From PNAI01 sp035574295 (GTDB lineage Bacteria; Pseudomonadota; Alphaproteobacteria; Rhizobiales; Xanthobacteraceae), in assembly GCA_035574295.1 (NCBI GenBank), contig DATLYX010000095.1, forward strand, positions 1 through 64,000: a DNA stretch of 64,000 nucleotides, in the 5' to 3' direction. Positions 26,969 to 35,718 of the stretch are shown in pieces; position 1 is the first letter of the stretch; the number at the start of each line of letters is the position of its first letter. The translations under genes were made by a program, and so were the position numbers. Under the pieces are notes generated by a model that worked only from the letters and a program-made list of their open reading frames with translations, was not told the origin of the DNA and made no database searches.

Positions 26969-28077
26969 GGCGTGCCTCCCGGCCGTCGCTGTAGCTGGTC
27001 GAGCGGCAGATAGGGCACCACGTTCGAGCCCCCTGGACCGCCGGAATCGAGTATGATCTTGTCGGTGCCACCCAACAGCCGCTCCATGGTTTCCAGATAC
27101 ATGCGCTGGCGCGTGACTTCGGGCGCCTTCTTGTATTCGTCGTAGATTTTCAGGAACCGCGCCGTCTGACCGATCGCCTCGGCCACTGCCTGCGCCCGAT
27201 AGGCCTCGGCGCTTTGCAGGATTTGCGCTGCGCGGCCGCGCGCTTCCGGCACCACGCGGTTGGCGTAGGCCTGCGCTTCGTTCTGCGCGCGCTCAAGATC
27301 TATACGTGCGGCCTGCACGTCGCGGAACGAGTCGATCACCTGCGCCGGCGGATCGACCTTCTGCAGCGAGATCTCGGTCACCTGCACGCCCGCCCCGTAT
27401 TGATCCAAAACCTTCTGCATCAGCTCCTGCACGGCGCTGGCGATTTGCTGCCGCGCCACAGTGGTGATTTCCCGACTGTCCGAGCGGCCGATCACTTCGC
27501 GCATGGCGCTCTCTGCCACCGCCTTCACGGTGCCGGCCGGGTTCTGAATGTTGAACAGGTAGTCGCTCACGCCGTTGGGCTTGATGCGCCAGAGCACGGT
27601 GAAATCGACGTCGACGATGTTCTCATCGCCGGTGAGCATCAGGCTCTCCTCCGGCACGTCACGCATGGTGGGGCCGCGCCGGGAATCCTCGTCGAGCCGC
27701 ATGCCGATGTTGATCTGGTTCACGCGCAACGCCTTGGGTGTGAGCACGGTTTCGATCGGATACGGCAGGTGATAGTTGAGCCCCGGTTGCACCACCCGGT
27801 CGAAGCGGCCGAACCGCAGCACCACGCCGAGCTCGTCTGGTTCCACGCGGAAGAAGCCGGAGAAGCCCCACAGCACGACCGCCGCCAGTGCGATCAACGC
27901 GATTCCTCGGCTGCCGAGATTTCCGCCCGGCAAAACCGAGCGCAGCTTGTCCTGGCTGCGACGCAACAGCTCCTCCAGGTCCGGCGGTGTCGGGCCGGAC
28001 GACTGCGGACCGGAGCCCCACGGCCCCTTTCCGCCGCCTGATCCCCAGGGTCCGCCGCCCTGATTGCTCCACGGCAT
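26965..28077 (-). CDS. hflK: HflK, membrane protease modulator
   Basis: 370 residues from ATG 28077, preceded by GAGGAGG. It has the Gly/Pro-rich N-terminus MPWSNQGGGPWGSGGGKGPW typical of HflK, one membrane helix (GIALIALAAVVLWGFSGFF), and an SPFH domain (RVEPDELGVVLRFGRFDRVV, GLNYHLPYPIE), then coiled coil. It forms a complex with HflC and FtsH. First gene of hflK-hflC-DUF2065-degP on the minus strand. Confidence 0.95.
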   Translation of the reverse strand: MPWSNQGGGPWGSGGGKGPWGSGPQSSGPTPPDLEELLRRSQDKLRSVLPGGNLGSRGIALIALAAVVLWGFSGFFRVEPDELGVVLRFGRFDRVVQPGLNYHLPYPIETVLTPKALRVNQINIGMRLDEDSRRGPTMRDVPEESLMLTGDENIVDVDFTVLWRIKPNGVSDYLFNIQNPAGTVKAVAESAMREVIGRSDSREITTVARQQIASAVQELMQKVLDQYGAGVQVTEISLQKVDPPAQVIDSFRDVQAARIDLERAQNEAQAYANRVVPEARGRAAQILQSAEAYRAQAVAEAIGQTARFLKIYDEYKKAPEVTRQRMYLETMERLLGGTDKIILDSGGPGGSNVVPYLPLDQLQRRPGGTP

Positions 28078-28212
28078 GAGTATCCTCCTCGCTCGGCCTG
28101 TGTCGCCGGCCGAAGTCACTTAAGGTTATATGTGAGCCTGTCTCGGGTTACAACGCGCGAACTGCCTCAATTGCGGCCGGTCGTCCGCGTGAAATCCGGT
28201 GATTGTATAACA

Positions 28213-28254
28213 GACCTCATGTCACCTAGATACTCCCTATTAATTATTGAGGTC
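28213..28254. promoter_or_regulatory. inverted repeat upstream of the cation transporter gene
   Basis: GACCTCA (28213-28219) and TGAGGTC (28248-28254) are perfect inverted arms around an AT-rich 28-bp centre with possible promoter elements. It ends 14 bp before the transporter ATG, so it may be an operator for a metal regulator or a leader hairpin. No regulator gene is adjacent. Confidence 0.4.
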
Positions 28255-28268
28255 TTTGAGCAGCGCCA

Positions 28269-28913
28269 ATGAGCGCCGAATGCTGCACCCCCCGGAACGA
28301 CCCGCATCGCGGCAACGCGGCTTATCGCCGCGTGCTCTGGATCGTGCTGATACTCAACGCCGCCATGTTTCTCGCCGAGATCGGCGCCGGCGTTTTGGCG
28401 GGATCGGCAGCGCTGCAGGCCGACGCGCTGGATTTTTTTGGTGACGCGACAAATTACGGCATCAGCCTGTTCGTGGTCGGGATGGCGCTGCGCTATCGCG
28501 CCTATGCGGCGCTCGCCAAGGGCGGCAGCATGGCGGTGTTCGGCCTTTGGGTGATCGGCAGCGTCGTCTGGCATGCCCTGCACGGCACATTGCCGAACGC
28601 ATTCACCATGGGTGTCGTGGGCGTTGCCGCGCTCGCCGCCAACGTCGCCTCCTTCGCGCTCTTGTGGGCCTATCGCACCGGCGATGCCAACATGCGCTCG
28701 GCCTGGATCTGCACCCGCAATGACGTCCTCGGCAACTTTGCCGTTCTCCTCGCCGCGCTTGGTGTGTTCGGAACCGGTACCGGCTGGCCGGACGTGATTG
28801 TGGCGGCGGTTATGGCGACCCTGGCGTTGCAGGGGGCCTGGCGTGTGATCCGCGATGCCCTGGCCGAGCTGCAGCCGGCCCTACCCGCCTCCGCGCCTCA
28901 CCCGCGCACGTAG
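28269..28913 (+). CDS. Short cation-diffusion-facilitator-type transporter
   Basis: 214 residues with about six membrane helices. ECCTPRNDPHRGNAAYRRVL precedes LNAAMFLAEIGAGVLAGSAA, LQADALDFFGDATNYGISLF (acidic metal-site residues DALDFFGD) and the second site region CTRNDVLGNFAVLLAAL (N/D pair). The usual cytoplasmic C-terminal domain of CDF proteins is absent, so this is a membrane-domain-only form. It probably exports a divalent metal (Zn, Co, Ni or Cd). The 3' end overlaps folA by 16 bp in convergent orientation. Confidence 0.82.
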   Translation: MSAECCTPRNDPHRGNAAYRRVLWIVLILNAAMFLAEIGAGVLAGSAALQADALDFFGDATNYGISLFVVGMALRYRAYAALAKGGSMAVFGLWVIGSVVWHALHGTLPNAFTMGVVGVAALAANVASFALLWAYRTGDANMRSAWICTRNDVLGNFAVLLAALGVFGTGTGWPDVIVAAVMATLALQGAWRVIRDALAELQPALPASAPHPRT

Positions 28914-29410
28914 GTGATCTCCGCGTATGCGGCCTCGTCCTGCGGTCCCGCGGGCTGTTCGCGGCGCGCGCTCTCGCGCCATATTTTAGCGTCGATCGGC
29001 GGAAAATACGCGTCCCCTTCCGGTCGCGCGTGCACGAGCGTGATATCGAGGCGATCCGCAAGCGGCAGGGCCTGCGCGAAGATTTCGGTGCCGCCGATGA
29101 CCATGATTTCCTCGGCGCCGCGCCTGAGCGAATCGCCGCGCGCCGCAAGCAGCGCCGCCTCGAGGCTCGGCGCGACCACGACCCCCCGTGCGGCGAACCC
29201 GGCATTGCGGCTCACCACGATGTTGGTGCGGCCGTCGAGCGGCTTCCCGATGGAAAGAAACGTCTTTCGCCCCATCACCACCGGCTTCCCCATGGTGATG
29301 GCGCGAAACCGCGCCATGTCCGATTTGATCCGCCACGGCAGCGCGTTGTTGCGCCCGATCACGCCGTTCTCCGCCACTGCGGCAACCACCACGATGCGCA
29401 GTGCGGCCAT
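28898..29410 (-). CDS. folA: Dihydrofolate reductase
   Basis: 170 residues. VVVAAVAENGVIGRNNALPW with catalytic Asp in the KSDMARFRAITMG region, VVMGRKTFLSIGKPLDGRTN (NADPH site) and EIMVIGGTEIFAQAL are classical. It reduces dihydrofolate to tetrahydrofolate, replenishing the cofactor used up by ThyA, whose gene ends 2 bp upstream. ATG 29410 is preferred over TTG 29416. Confidence 0.96.
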   Translation of the reverse strand: MAALRIVVVAAVAENGVIGRNNALPWRIKSDMARFRAITMGKPVVMGRKTFLSIGKPLDGRTNIVVSRNAGFAARGVVVAPSLEAALLAARGDSLRRGAEEIMVIGGTEIFAQALPLADRLDITLVHARPEGDAYFPPIDAKIWRESARREQPAGPQDEAAYAEITYVRG

Positions 29411-29412
29411 GG

Positions 29413-30207
29413 TCAAACCGCCACCTGCGCCTTGATATGCGGATGCGGCTCATAGCCCTCCAGCGCGAAATCCTCGTAGCGGAAGGCAAAGATGTCTTTC
29501 ACTGCCGGATTGAGCCGCATGGTCGGCAATTTGCGCGGCGTGCGCTGAAGTTGCAGCCGCGCCTGTTCGATGTGATTGAGATAAAGGTGCGCGTCGCCGA
29601 AGGTGTGGATGAACTCGCCGGGTTTAAGATCGGTCACCTGCGCCACCATCATGGTGAGCAGCGCATAGGAGGCGATGTTGAACGGCACGCCGAGAAAGAT
29701 GTCCGCCGAACGCTGGTAGAGCTGACACGACAGCCGCCCGCGCGCCACATAGAACTGGAACAGGCAGTGGCACGGCGGCAGCGCCATCTTCGGCACGTCC
29801 GCCGGGTTCCAGGCGCTCACGATCAGCCGCCGCGAATCCGGGTTGCTGCGGATGTCTGCGATCACCTGCGCGATCTGGTCGATCGCCTTGCCGTCCGGCG
29901 ACGGCCACGAGCGCCACTGCTGGCCGTACACCGGGCCGAGCTCGCCCGCCTCGTCCGCCCATTCGTCCCAGATCGTGACCCCGTGCTCGTGCAGGTATTT
30001 CACGTTGGTATCGCCGCGCAAAAACCATAACAACTCATGGATGATGGACTTGACGTGCAGCTTCTTTGTGGTGAGCAGCGGAAAGCCCGCAGCAAGATCG
30101 AAGCGCATCTGGTGCCCGAAGATCGACAGCGTGCCCACCCCGGTGCGGTCGCGCTTTTCGACCCCTTCGGCGAGCACGCGTTGCATCAGGTCGAGATACT
30201 GGCGCAT
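29413..30207 (-). CDS. thyA: Thymidylate synthase
   Basis: 264 residues from ATG 30207, the same length as E. coli ThyA. The catalytic cysteine is Cys146 in LPPCHCLFQFYV; RDRTGVGTLSIFGHQMRFDL, YGQQWRSW and RSADIFLGVPFNIASYALL match throughout. It methylates dUMP with methylene-tetrahydrofolate and makes dihydrofolate. It forms a tight pair with folA downstream (2-bp gap). Confidence 0.97.
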   Translation of the reverse strand: MRQYLDLMQRVLAEGVEKRDRTGVGTLSIFGHQMRFDLAAGFPLLTTKKLHVKSIIHELLWFLRGDTNVKYLHEHGVTIWDEWADEAGELGPVYGQQWRSWPSPDGKAIDQIAQVIADIRSNPDSRRLIVSAWNPADVPKMALPPCHCLFQFYVARGRLSCQLYQRSADIFLGVPFNIASYALLTMMVAQVTDLKPGEFIHTFGDAHLYLNHIEQARLQLQRTPRKLPTMRLNPAVKDIFAFRYEDFALEGYEPHPHIKAQVAV

Positions 30208-30388
30208 GGCGCTGCTCAACAGTGACGGCGATCCGACTCAAAGAGCGCCGCGGCAGAGTACCCCCTTCCTGCCCCCCGCAGAAGGCTGAAAAAATAGTTC
30301 CAACTGGGGCCTGCAGCCGCATTGCGGGAAGCGATCTCTCGGTTATTTTAGGGCACTTGAGACACACGGTTCGCAGGGAGGAAAGAAC

Positions 30389-31354
30389 ATGCGATTGCTG
30401 ACAGGTTTGATGGCCGCGGTGCTCGCGCTCGCCAGCACGGCGGCACAATCCCAGGACTATCCGAACAAGCCGATCCGCATCATCGTGCCGTTTGCGCCCG
30501 GCGGCATTGTCGACACCGCAGCGCGCGTGGTCGGACAGAAGCTGCAGGAACGCTGGGGCCAGCAGGTCATCGTGGACAATCGCCCCGGCGGCAACGCATT
30601 CATCGGCGTCACCGCTGCCGCCAAATCGCCGGCCGACGGTTACACCCTGCTGATGGCGCATACCGGGGAATTCGCGGTCAACCCTGCGGTGTTCAAGGAC
30701 GTGCCTTACGATCTCGACCGCGATTTCACCCCGATCACGCTGATCAACGACGCGCCCATGGTATTCGTGGTCAACGCCAACGCGCCTTACAAAACCATGC
30801 AGGAGCTGATCGCCGCCGCCAAGGCAAAGCCCGGCACCATCGGCGTCTCCTCGCCGGGCAACGGCTCCATCAATCATTTGGTGCTGGAGTGGCTCAGTCT
30901 TGAGACCGGCGCAAAGTTCCTGCACGTGCCCTACAAGGGCGGCGCGCCCGCAATCACCGCCACCGCCGGCGGCGAGGTTCCGGCCGGCACCGCGGCCTTG
31001 GGCTCGGCCATGCCCCACATCCAGGCCGGCCGCGTGCGGGTTATTGCCGTCACCACCGGCGAGCGCAGCTCGGTCAACAAGGACTGGCCGACTCTGAAGG
31101 AGAGCGGCGTGCCCAACGTGCAATCCTCGATCTGGGCCGGCCTGTTCGCGCCCAAGGGCGTGCCGCAGCCAATCATTGACAAGATTTACGGCGAGGTGGC
31201 CAAGATTCTCGAGCTGCCGGACGTCAAGGCGCGCTTTGCGGCCGGCGGCGGCACCACCGGCGGGATGAAGCCGGCGGAGTTCGCGGCCAAGATCCGGCAG
31301 GAGGCGACGAGCCTCAAGCAGGTGGCGGCCAAGGCCAACGTCAAGGTGGAGTGA
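30389..31354 (+). CDS. Tripartite tricarboxylate transporter substrate-binding protein (Bug/TctC family)
   Basis: 321 residues. Signal peptide residues 1-21 (LLTGLMAAVLALASTAAQSQ). Mature start DYPNKPIRIIVPFAPGGIVD is the Bug-family hallmark, with VDNRPGGNAFIGVTAAAKSP and VPYKGGAPAITATAGGEV also typical. It binds an organic acid in the periplasm. The matching TctB and TctA genes follow after a terminator. GGGAGGAAAG precedes the ATG. Confidence 0.93.
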   Translation: MRLLTGLMAAVLALASTAAQSQDYPNKPIRIIVPFAPGGIVDTAARVVGQKLQERWGQQVIVDNRPGGNAFIGVTAAAKSPADGYTLLMAHTGEFAVNPAVFKDVPYDLDRDFTPITLINDAPMVFVVNANAPYKTMQELIAAAKAKPGTIGVSSPGNGSINHLVLEWLSLETGAKFLHVPYKGGAPAITATAGGEVPAGTAALGSAMPHIQAGRVRVIAVTTGERSSVNKDWPTLKESGVPNVQSSIWAGLFAPKGVPQPIIDKIYGEVAKILELPDVKARFAAGGGTTGGMKPAEFAAKIRQEATSLKQVAAKANVKVE

Positions 31355-31386
31355 CGTCAGGCGCCGGACGTGTCATGGACTGACGG

Positions 31387-31415
31387 CCGCCCCGCCTTCC
31401 GGGCGGGGCGGTTTT
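31387..31415 (+). terminator. Rho-independent terminator after the Bug-protein gene
   Basis: A perfect 10-bp stem CCGCCCCGCC/GGCGGGGCGG (31387-31396 with 31402-31411) has a 5-nt loop, followed by TTTTGTTTG. It separates the abundant binding-protein message from tctBA, a common way to give unequal expression. Confidence 0.88.
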
Positions 31416-31508
31416 GTTTGAAGGCATGATCGGAAAAGCCTGCGTCGGACTTGATCCGGCGCGGGCGCTGAGGGATCACGCCTGTGCGAGAGCAAGTGGG
31501 GGCTTGCG

Positions 31509-31955
31509 TTGCGGATACGGGCGCAGAGCGATTTCTGGTGCGGCCTTCTGTTCGCCGCCATTGGCATTGCAACCGTCGTGCTGGCGCGCGACTACCGCAT
31601 GGGCACCGCAGCGCGCATGGGCCCGGGCTATTTTCCCGCCCTGCTCGGGTATCTGCTTGTTTTTCTCGGCCTCACGCTCACGCTGCCGTCTTTGTTCATG
31701 GACGGAGAAAAGATCCCCCGCGTGCATCCACGGCCAGTCCTGATCATCCTGCTCAGTATCGTGGTATTCGGATTGGTCCTCGACTCACTCGGCTTTGCGC
31801 TGTCGGTGTTTGTGCTGGCGCTGCTCGGCAGCCTTGCCGAGCCGGAGCTTCGTGCGCGGGAGTCGGTGGCTCTGGCGCTGTTCCTCGCGACTTTCTCGGT
31901 TGTCGTCTTCCACAGCCTGCTCGGGTTGCCGCTCGCGCTCTGGCCGAATTTTTGA
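31509..31955 (+). CDS. TctB-family small membrane subunit
   Basis: 148 residues with four hydrophobic helices. FWCGLLFAAIGIATVVLARD, AARMGPGYFPALLGYLLVFL and the ending LPLALWPNF are the TctB pattern. Start TTG 31509 (MRIRAQSDFW). It ends 7 bp before tctA. It is the small membrane subunit of a secondary organic-acid importer. Confidence 0.88.
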   Translation: MRIRAQSDFWCGLLFAAIGIATVVLARDYRMGTAARMGPGYFPALLGYLLVFLGLTLTLPSLFMDGEKIPRVHPRPVLIILLSIVVFGLVLDSLGFALSVFVLALLGSLAEPELRARESVALALFLATFSVVVFHSLLGLPLALWPNF

Positions 31956-31962
31956 GCCTCGC

Positions 31963-33459
31963 ATGGATATCCTCGGCAATCTCGCCTTTGGTTTCGGCGT
32001 CGCGGTCAGCGTCAAGAATCTCTTTTATTGCTTCATCGGCGTCTTTCTCGGCACGCTGATCGGAGTCCTGCCCGGCATCGGTCCGGTCGCGACCGTGGCG
32101 ATGCTGCTTCCCCTCACCTTCAATCTCGACGCCGCCACCGCGATGATCATGCTGGCCGGCATCTATTACGGTGCCCAGTACGGCGGCTCGACCACGGCGA
32201 TTCTTGTCAACATTCCGGGCGAGTCCTCCTCGGTCGTGACTACGCTCGACGGCTACAAAATGGCGCGTCAGGGCCGCGCCGGCCCCGCGCTCGGCATCGC
32301 CGCCATTGGCTCCTTCATCGCCGGTTCCTTCGGCACCTTGATCGTGGCGCTGTTTTCGCCGTTTCTCGCCGACATCGCGCTGAAATTCCAGCCTGCCGAC
32401 TATTTCTCGCTGATGGTTTTCGGCCTGATCGGCGCGGTTGTGCTGGCGCGCGGCTCGTTGCGCAAGGCGATCGCCATGGTGGTGCTCGGGCTCCTGCTCG
32501 GGCTGGTCGGCACCGACGTCAATTCCGGCGTGATGCGTTTCACCTTCGGCATCCCGGCGCTGGCGGAAGGCATCAGCTTCGTCGCGCTGGCCATGGGCAT
32601 GTTCGGCATCGCCGAGGTGATCTATAATTTGGAGCAGGGCTCCAAGACCCGCCAGACCTACACCTCCAGTCTCGGCAGCGTGTTGCCGACCCGCGCGGAT
32701 TTCCGATTGTGCCTGTGGTCGATCGCACGCGGCACCGGCCTCGGCTCGGTGCTCGGCATCCTGCCCGGCGGCGGCGCGCTATTGTCGTCGTTCGCCGCCT
32801 ACACGATCGAGAAGAAGGTCGCCAAACCTCCGCGCAGATTCGGCGACGGCGACATCCGCGGCGTGGCCGCGCCCGAGTCCGCCAACAACGCCGGCGCGCA
32901 GACCTCCTTCATTCCCATGCTGACCTTGGGCGTGCCCTCGAACCCGACCATGGCGCTGCTCATCGGCGCTTTGATCATTCAAGGCATCCAGCCGGGCCCG
33001 AACGTGATGACGCAGCGGCCGGAGCTGTTCTGGGGCGTGGTCGCATCGATGTGGATCGGCAATCTGTTCCTGCTCGCACTCAATCTGCCGCTGATCGGCC
33101 TGTGGGTGCGTCTGCTCGCGGTGCCTTACAAGTTCCTGTTTCCGGCCATTCTCGTATTTTGCTGCATCGGCGTATTCACCATCAACAACAATCCGTTCGA
33201 CATGTTCCAGCTCGTGCTGTTCTCCGCGCTCGGCTATGTGCTCTTGAAGCTCGGCTGCGAGCCTGCGCCGCTCATTTTGGGCCTCGTGCTCGGGCCGATG
33301 ATGGAGGAATATTTGCGCCGCGCGCTTTTGATTTCGCTCGGCAATCCATGGGTACTGGTGACAAGCCCGATCAGCTTTGCCTTCCTCGTCGCCTCGCTGG
33401 TGCTGCTCGCCTCGATCGCCGTCCCGCTCATCCGCGCCAAGCGGCAGGAAATGATTTAG
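31963..33459 (+). CDS. TctA-family large membrane subunit
   Basis: 498 residues with about 11-12 membrane helices. MDILGNLAFGFGVAVSVKNL, FLGTLIGVLPGIGPVATVAM, YYGAQYGGSTTAILVNIPGE and ESANNAGAQTSFIPMLTLG are TctA signatures, including the two GxLPGIG/GGGA-type hairpins. It forms the transport path with TctB and uses the Bug protein at 30389. A second, separate TctA lies at 40954. Confidence 0.94.
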   Translation: MDILGNLAFGFGVAVSVKNLFYCFIGVFLGTLIGVLPGIGPVATVAMLLPLTFNLDAATAMIMLAGIYYGAQYGGSTTAILVNIPGESSSVVTTLDGYKMARQGRAGPALGIAAIGSFIAGSFGTLIVALFSPFLADIALKFQPADYFSLMVFGLIGAVVLARGSLRKAIAMVVLGLLLGLVGTDVNSGVMRFTFGIPALAEGISFVALAMGMFGIAEVIYNLEQGSKTRQTYTSSLGSVLPTRADFRLCLWSIARGTGLGSVLGILPGGGALLSSFAAYTIEKKVAKPPRRFGDGDIRGVAAPESANNAGAQTSFIPMLTLGVPSNPTMALLIGALIIQGIQPGPNVMTQRPELFWGVVASMWIGNLFLLALNLPLIGLWVRLLAVPYKFLFPAILVFCCIGVFTINNNPFDMFQLVLFSALGYVLLKLGCEPAPLILGLVLGPMMEEYLRRALLISLGNPWVLVTSPISFAFLVASLVLLASIAVPLIRAKRQEMI

Positions 33460-33590
33460 GTCGGACGCAATATGAACGCAGCTTCGGCGCCGCACCGCGA
33501 ACAATTCCAACCGGCAAAGAGCCGGCGCGGTGCATTGCTCTGAGCTGCACCGCCCCGGACCGCGCCATCGGAACCGCGCCCGATTTCGCG

Positions 33591-34343
33591 CTACGCGGCC
33601 GCGGCCTGCCGCACCGCGAGCGCGGTCTCCGCAACCCGGCGTTCGTAGTCGTCGCCGAGCGCGAGCAGTGCCGCAGCGCCATCCCCGTTGAAGGAAGGCC
33701 CGTGCATGAGCGCCAGTGTGCGCGGCGCAAACTTCGCCAGGCCGCGAATGGTCTGGCCCATGCCCGGACTGAGCGACGAATACTTGAACAGATCCTCCGC
33801 CGCGATGGCCGGTCCGACGATGTCGCCGTTGGTCAGCGCCGGACCGTTCCCGAGCTGCGTGAACAGGTCGCCGCACATCAGCGTCTTGGTCGTCTCCTCT
33901 AACAGTACGCCGGCGTCCCAGCCGTGCGGCGTATGCGGGGTATCGATGTAGCGCACCCGCTTGCCGCCGAGGTCGATGACTTCGCCGTCCTGGAGAATGC
34001 GCGGCGCGCGGTCCGCCATGTCGTTGAGCGACACCATGACGCCGGTCTGCCCGTGCGCCACCTGCGCCTGCGGCGCGACCGCAAGCCATTCGTTCATCGC
34101 GCCGCACTCGTCCGCCTCGTAATGGCCGAAGGTAATCCAGCGCAGGCGCTCCACCGGAATGAGCCGGCTGACCGCATCGCGCGCAAGCGGAAACATCTTG
34201 CGCAGGCCGGTGTGGAACAGCAGCGGCTGCTCGCCGAGCACAAGGAACTGGTTGAAGGTCATGCCCGCCGGCGGCGCGATGTCCGGCACGAAGGTCGAAA
34301 GTCGGTAGATGCCGTTGGCGATTTCACTGATCCGGGTTTCCAT
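33591..34343 (-). CDS. MBL-fold metallo-protein, flavodiiron/ODP-like metal site
   Basis: 250 residues. The metal motif is TFGHYEADECGAMNEW, an H-x-E-x-D-E form as in flavodiiron and oxygen-sensing di-iron (ODP) proteins, not the HxHxDH of hydrolases. VAHGQTG, TPHTPHGWDAGV and LMCGDLFTQLG supply further ligands, and MHGPSFNG the last histidine. No flavodoxin domain is attached. ATG 34343 has GGAG eight bases upstream. It is divergent from a TetR-type regulator that may control it. Possible role: O2 or NO reaction or sensing. Confidence 0.8.
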   Translation of the reverse strand: METRISEIANGIYRLSTFVPDIAPPAGMTFNQFLVLGEQPLLFHTGLRKMFPLARDAVSRLIPVERLRWITFGHYEADECGAMNEWLAVAPQAQVAHGQTGVMVSLNDMADRAPRILQDGEVIDLGGKRVRYIDTPHTPHGWDAGVLLEETTKTLMCGDLFTQLGNGPALTNGDIVGPAIAAEDLFKYSSLSPGMGQTIRGLAKFAPRTLALMHGPSFNGDGAAALLALGDDYERRVAETALAVRQAAAA

Positions 34344-34428
34344 GATTATCTCCATGCGATCAATAGGTTGACTGCTTTTGGCGCTTGCCGGACGCTCCCT
34401 GGACTAGGGCCAAATTTCGTGATACATG

Positions 34429-34474
34429 TGTGTGTAGTGAAATTTGCCGAGCCTGTCAACAATCAATACACATA
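34429..34474. promoter_or_regulatory. divergent control region between the MBL-fold and TetR genes
   Basis: TGTGTA (34429-34434) and TACACA (34467-34472) form inverted arms. Between them lies a minus-strand TTGACA (34454-34459) that could be the -35 of the MBL-fold gene. The region is AT-richer than its surroundings. Autorepression by the TetR protein at this site is an inference. Confidence 0.4.
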
Positions 34475-34493
34475 ACTGTGCAATTAAATTCGC

Positions 34494-35072
34494 ATGACCC
34501 GGACCTACACCCTCAAGCGCCGCGCCGCGCAGCAGGCGGAGACCCGGCGCCGCATCGTTGAGGCGGCCGTCGACCTGCACACCCGCGTGGGGCCTGCGCG
34601 CACCACCGTCAGCATGATCGCCGAACGGGCCGGCGTGCAGCGCCACACCTTCTATGCGCACTTTCCCGACGAGCGCAGCCTGTTCCTGGCCTGCTCGGGC
34701 CTGACCATGGAGCGCGATCCACCGCCTGATTCCGGCCCATGGCTCGCGATTGAGGATCCGCGCGTGCGCCTGCGCGTCGCCTTGCGCGCGATCTATGCCT
34801 GGTACGAGCGCAACGCCGAACTGTTCGCCAGCGTGTTGCGCGACGCCGAAATTCATCCCCCCACCCGAGAAATCATGGCGATGCGGTTTGAACCGCAAAT
34901 TGCGAGCTACCAAAAAATCCTCGGCGAGAAGCTGTGTGCGCGACAGCGCGCATTACTGCCCTTGGCGCTCAGCTATTTCACATGGCGCACCTTGGGGCGC
35001 GAATGCGGCCTGAGCTTGGACGCCGCTGTCGACACGATGGTTCAGGTCATCGACTGCGCAGACCTCGCCTAA
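34494..35072 (+). CDS. TetR/AcrR-family transcriptional regulator
   Basis: 192 residues. The N-terminal helix-turn-helix reads RRRIVEAAVDLHTRVGPART, TVSMIAERAGVQRHTFYAHF with the typical F-x-x-H/KF ending. The C-terminal ligand domain is all-helical (LRVALRAIYAWYERNAELFA) and not assignable to a ligand. ATG 34494 directly follows the shared control region with the MBL-fold gene. Confidence 0.88.
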   Translation: MTRTYTLKRRAAQQAETRRRIVEAAVDLHTRVGPARTTVSMIAERAGVQRHTFYAHFPDERSLFLACSGLTMERDPPPDSGPWLAIEDPRVRLRVALRAIYAWYERNAELFASVLRDAEIHPPTREIMAMRFEPQIASYQKILGEKLCARQRALLPLALSYFTWRTLGRECGLSLDAAVDTMVQVIDCADLA

Positions 35073-35232
35073 AGCGGACAACTGCCAGCTCATCATCGGT
35101 GCAGACACCGTCCGATAGGCGCGATATGCCGCGTCCTTACAACTGTCACGAACGATTGCCTCCGAAACAAAACGACCGCCGTTACGAAGGCCGTTCGCTT
35201 TCGGCAGGCAATTCCGCGCGCGTGTCGCTCCG

Positions 35233-35263
35233 CTACTCCGTGAACACCTCCTCGCGCCGCGCG
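35233..35263. repeat. 31-bp relic identical to the 3' end of the second tctA
   Basis: Positions 35233-35263 are identical to 40954-40984, which hold the last codons (R-R-E-E-V-F-T-E) and stop of the minus-strand tctA. Bases beyond both ends do not match. The gap 35073-35403 has no gene; besides this it contains a GGCCCGCG...CGCGGGCC palindrome with a GGATGACGG arm (about 35328-35373). Confidence 0.6.
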
Positions 35264-35403
35264 GCACACGGCAAGACGAAGCGCCGCGCCGTCGCACGAA
35301 CGGCGGCAATTCCCGACCTGATCTGCGTCGTCCTGCGGCCCGCGCCAAGCGCGGGCCGCGAAGGATGACGGCCCCTAAGAGTTGAAGATTATTGCCGCCG
35401 GAA

Positions 35404-35718
35404 TCACTCGATCACCTGCACGACCTTGCGGTTCCTCGGCTCCACCAGCAGCACGCGGTTATCGGCATAGACGAACTGATACTTCAGAAACGCCGGACCC
35501 CAGGTGGCGGGCGCCGGCATGAGCGCCACACCCGCGGGAACCGTGGCACCGACGGCAAGACGCTCCTTCGTCGCCGCAGGCTGCACCTTCTGTTGTGTGA
35601 TGTATTCTTTGATTTTGGCGCGCTGATCCGCCGATATGTCCAGCGCACTCTGCGCAAAGGCCTGACTGCCGGCCACCAATGCGAACGTGGTCACGGCCCC
35701 GATCAATTCTCGCCTCAT
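35404..35718 (-). CDS. DUF1236-like exported small protein
   Basis: 104 residues. A signal peptide spans residues 1-23 (AVTTFALVAGSQAFAQ). Then ISADQRAKIKEYITQQKVQP and VGATVPAGVALMPAP lead to the C-terminal VLLVEPRNRKVVQVIE, the DUF1236 pattern common in Rhizobiales periplasmic proteins. Function unknown. Its upstream region (35719-36170) has GGAGATTCC before the start and no other gene. Confidence 0.82.
   Translation of the reverse strand: MRRELIGAVTTFALVAGSQAFAQSALDISADQRAKIKEYITQQKVQPAATKERLAVGATVPAGVALMPAPATWGPAFLKYQFVYADNRVLLVEPRNRKVVQVIE

Noticed and set aside
25349..27013. 554-codon plus-strand frame opposite degP, DUF2065 and hflC
   Set aside because: Spans three well-recognised genes on the other strand.
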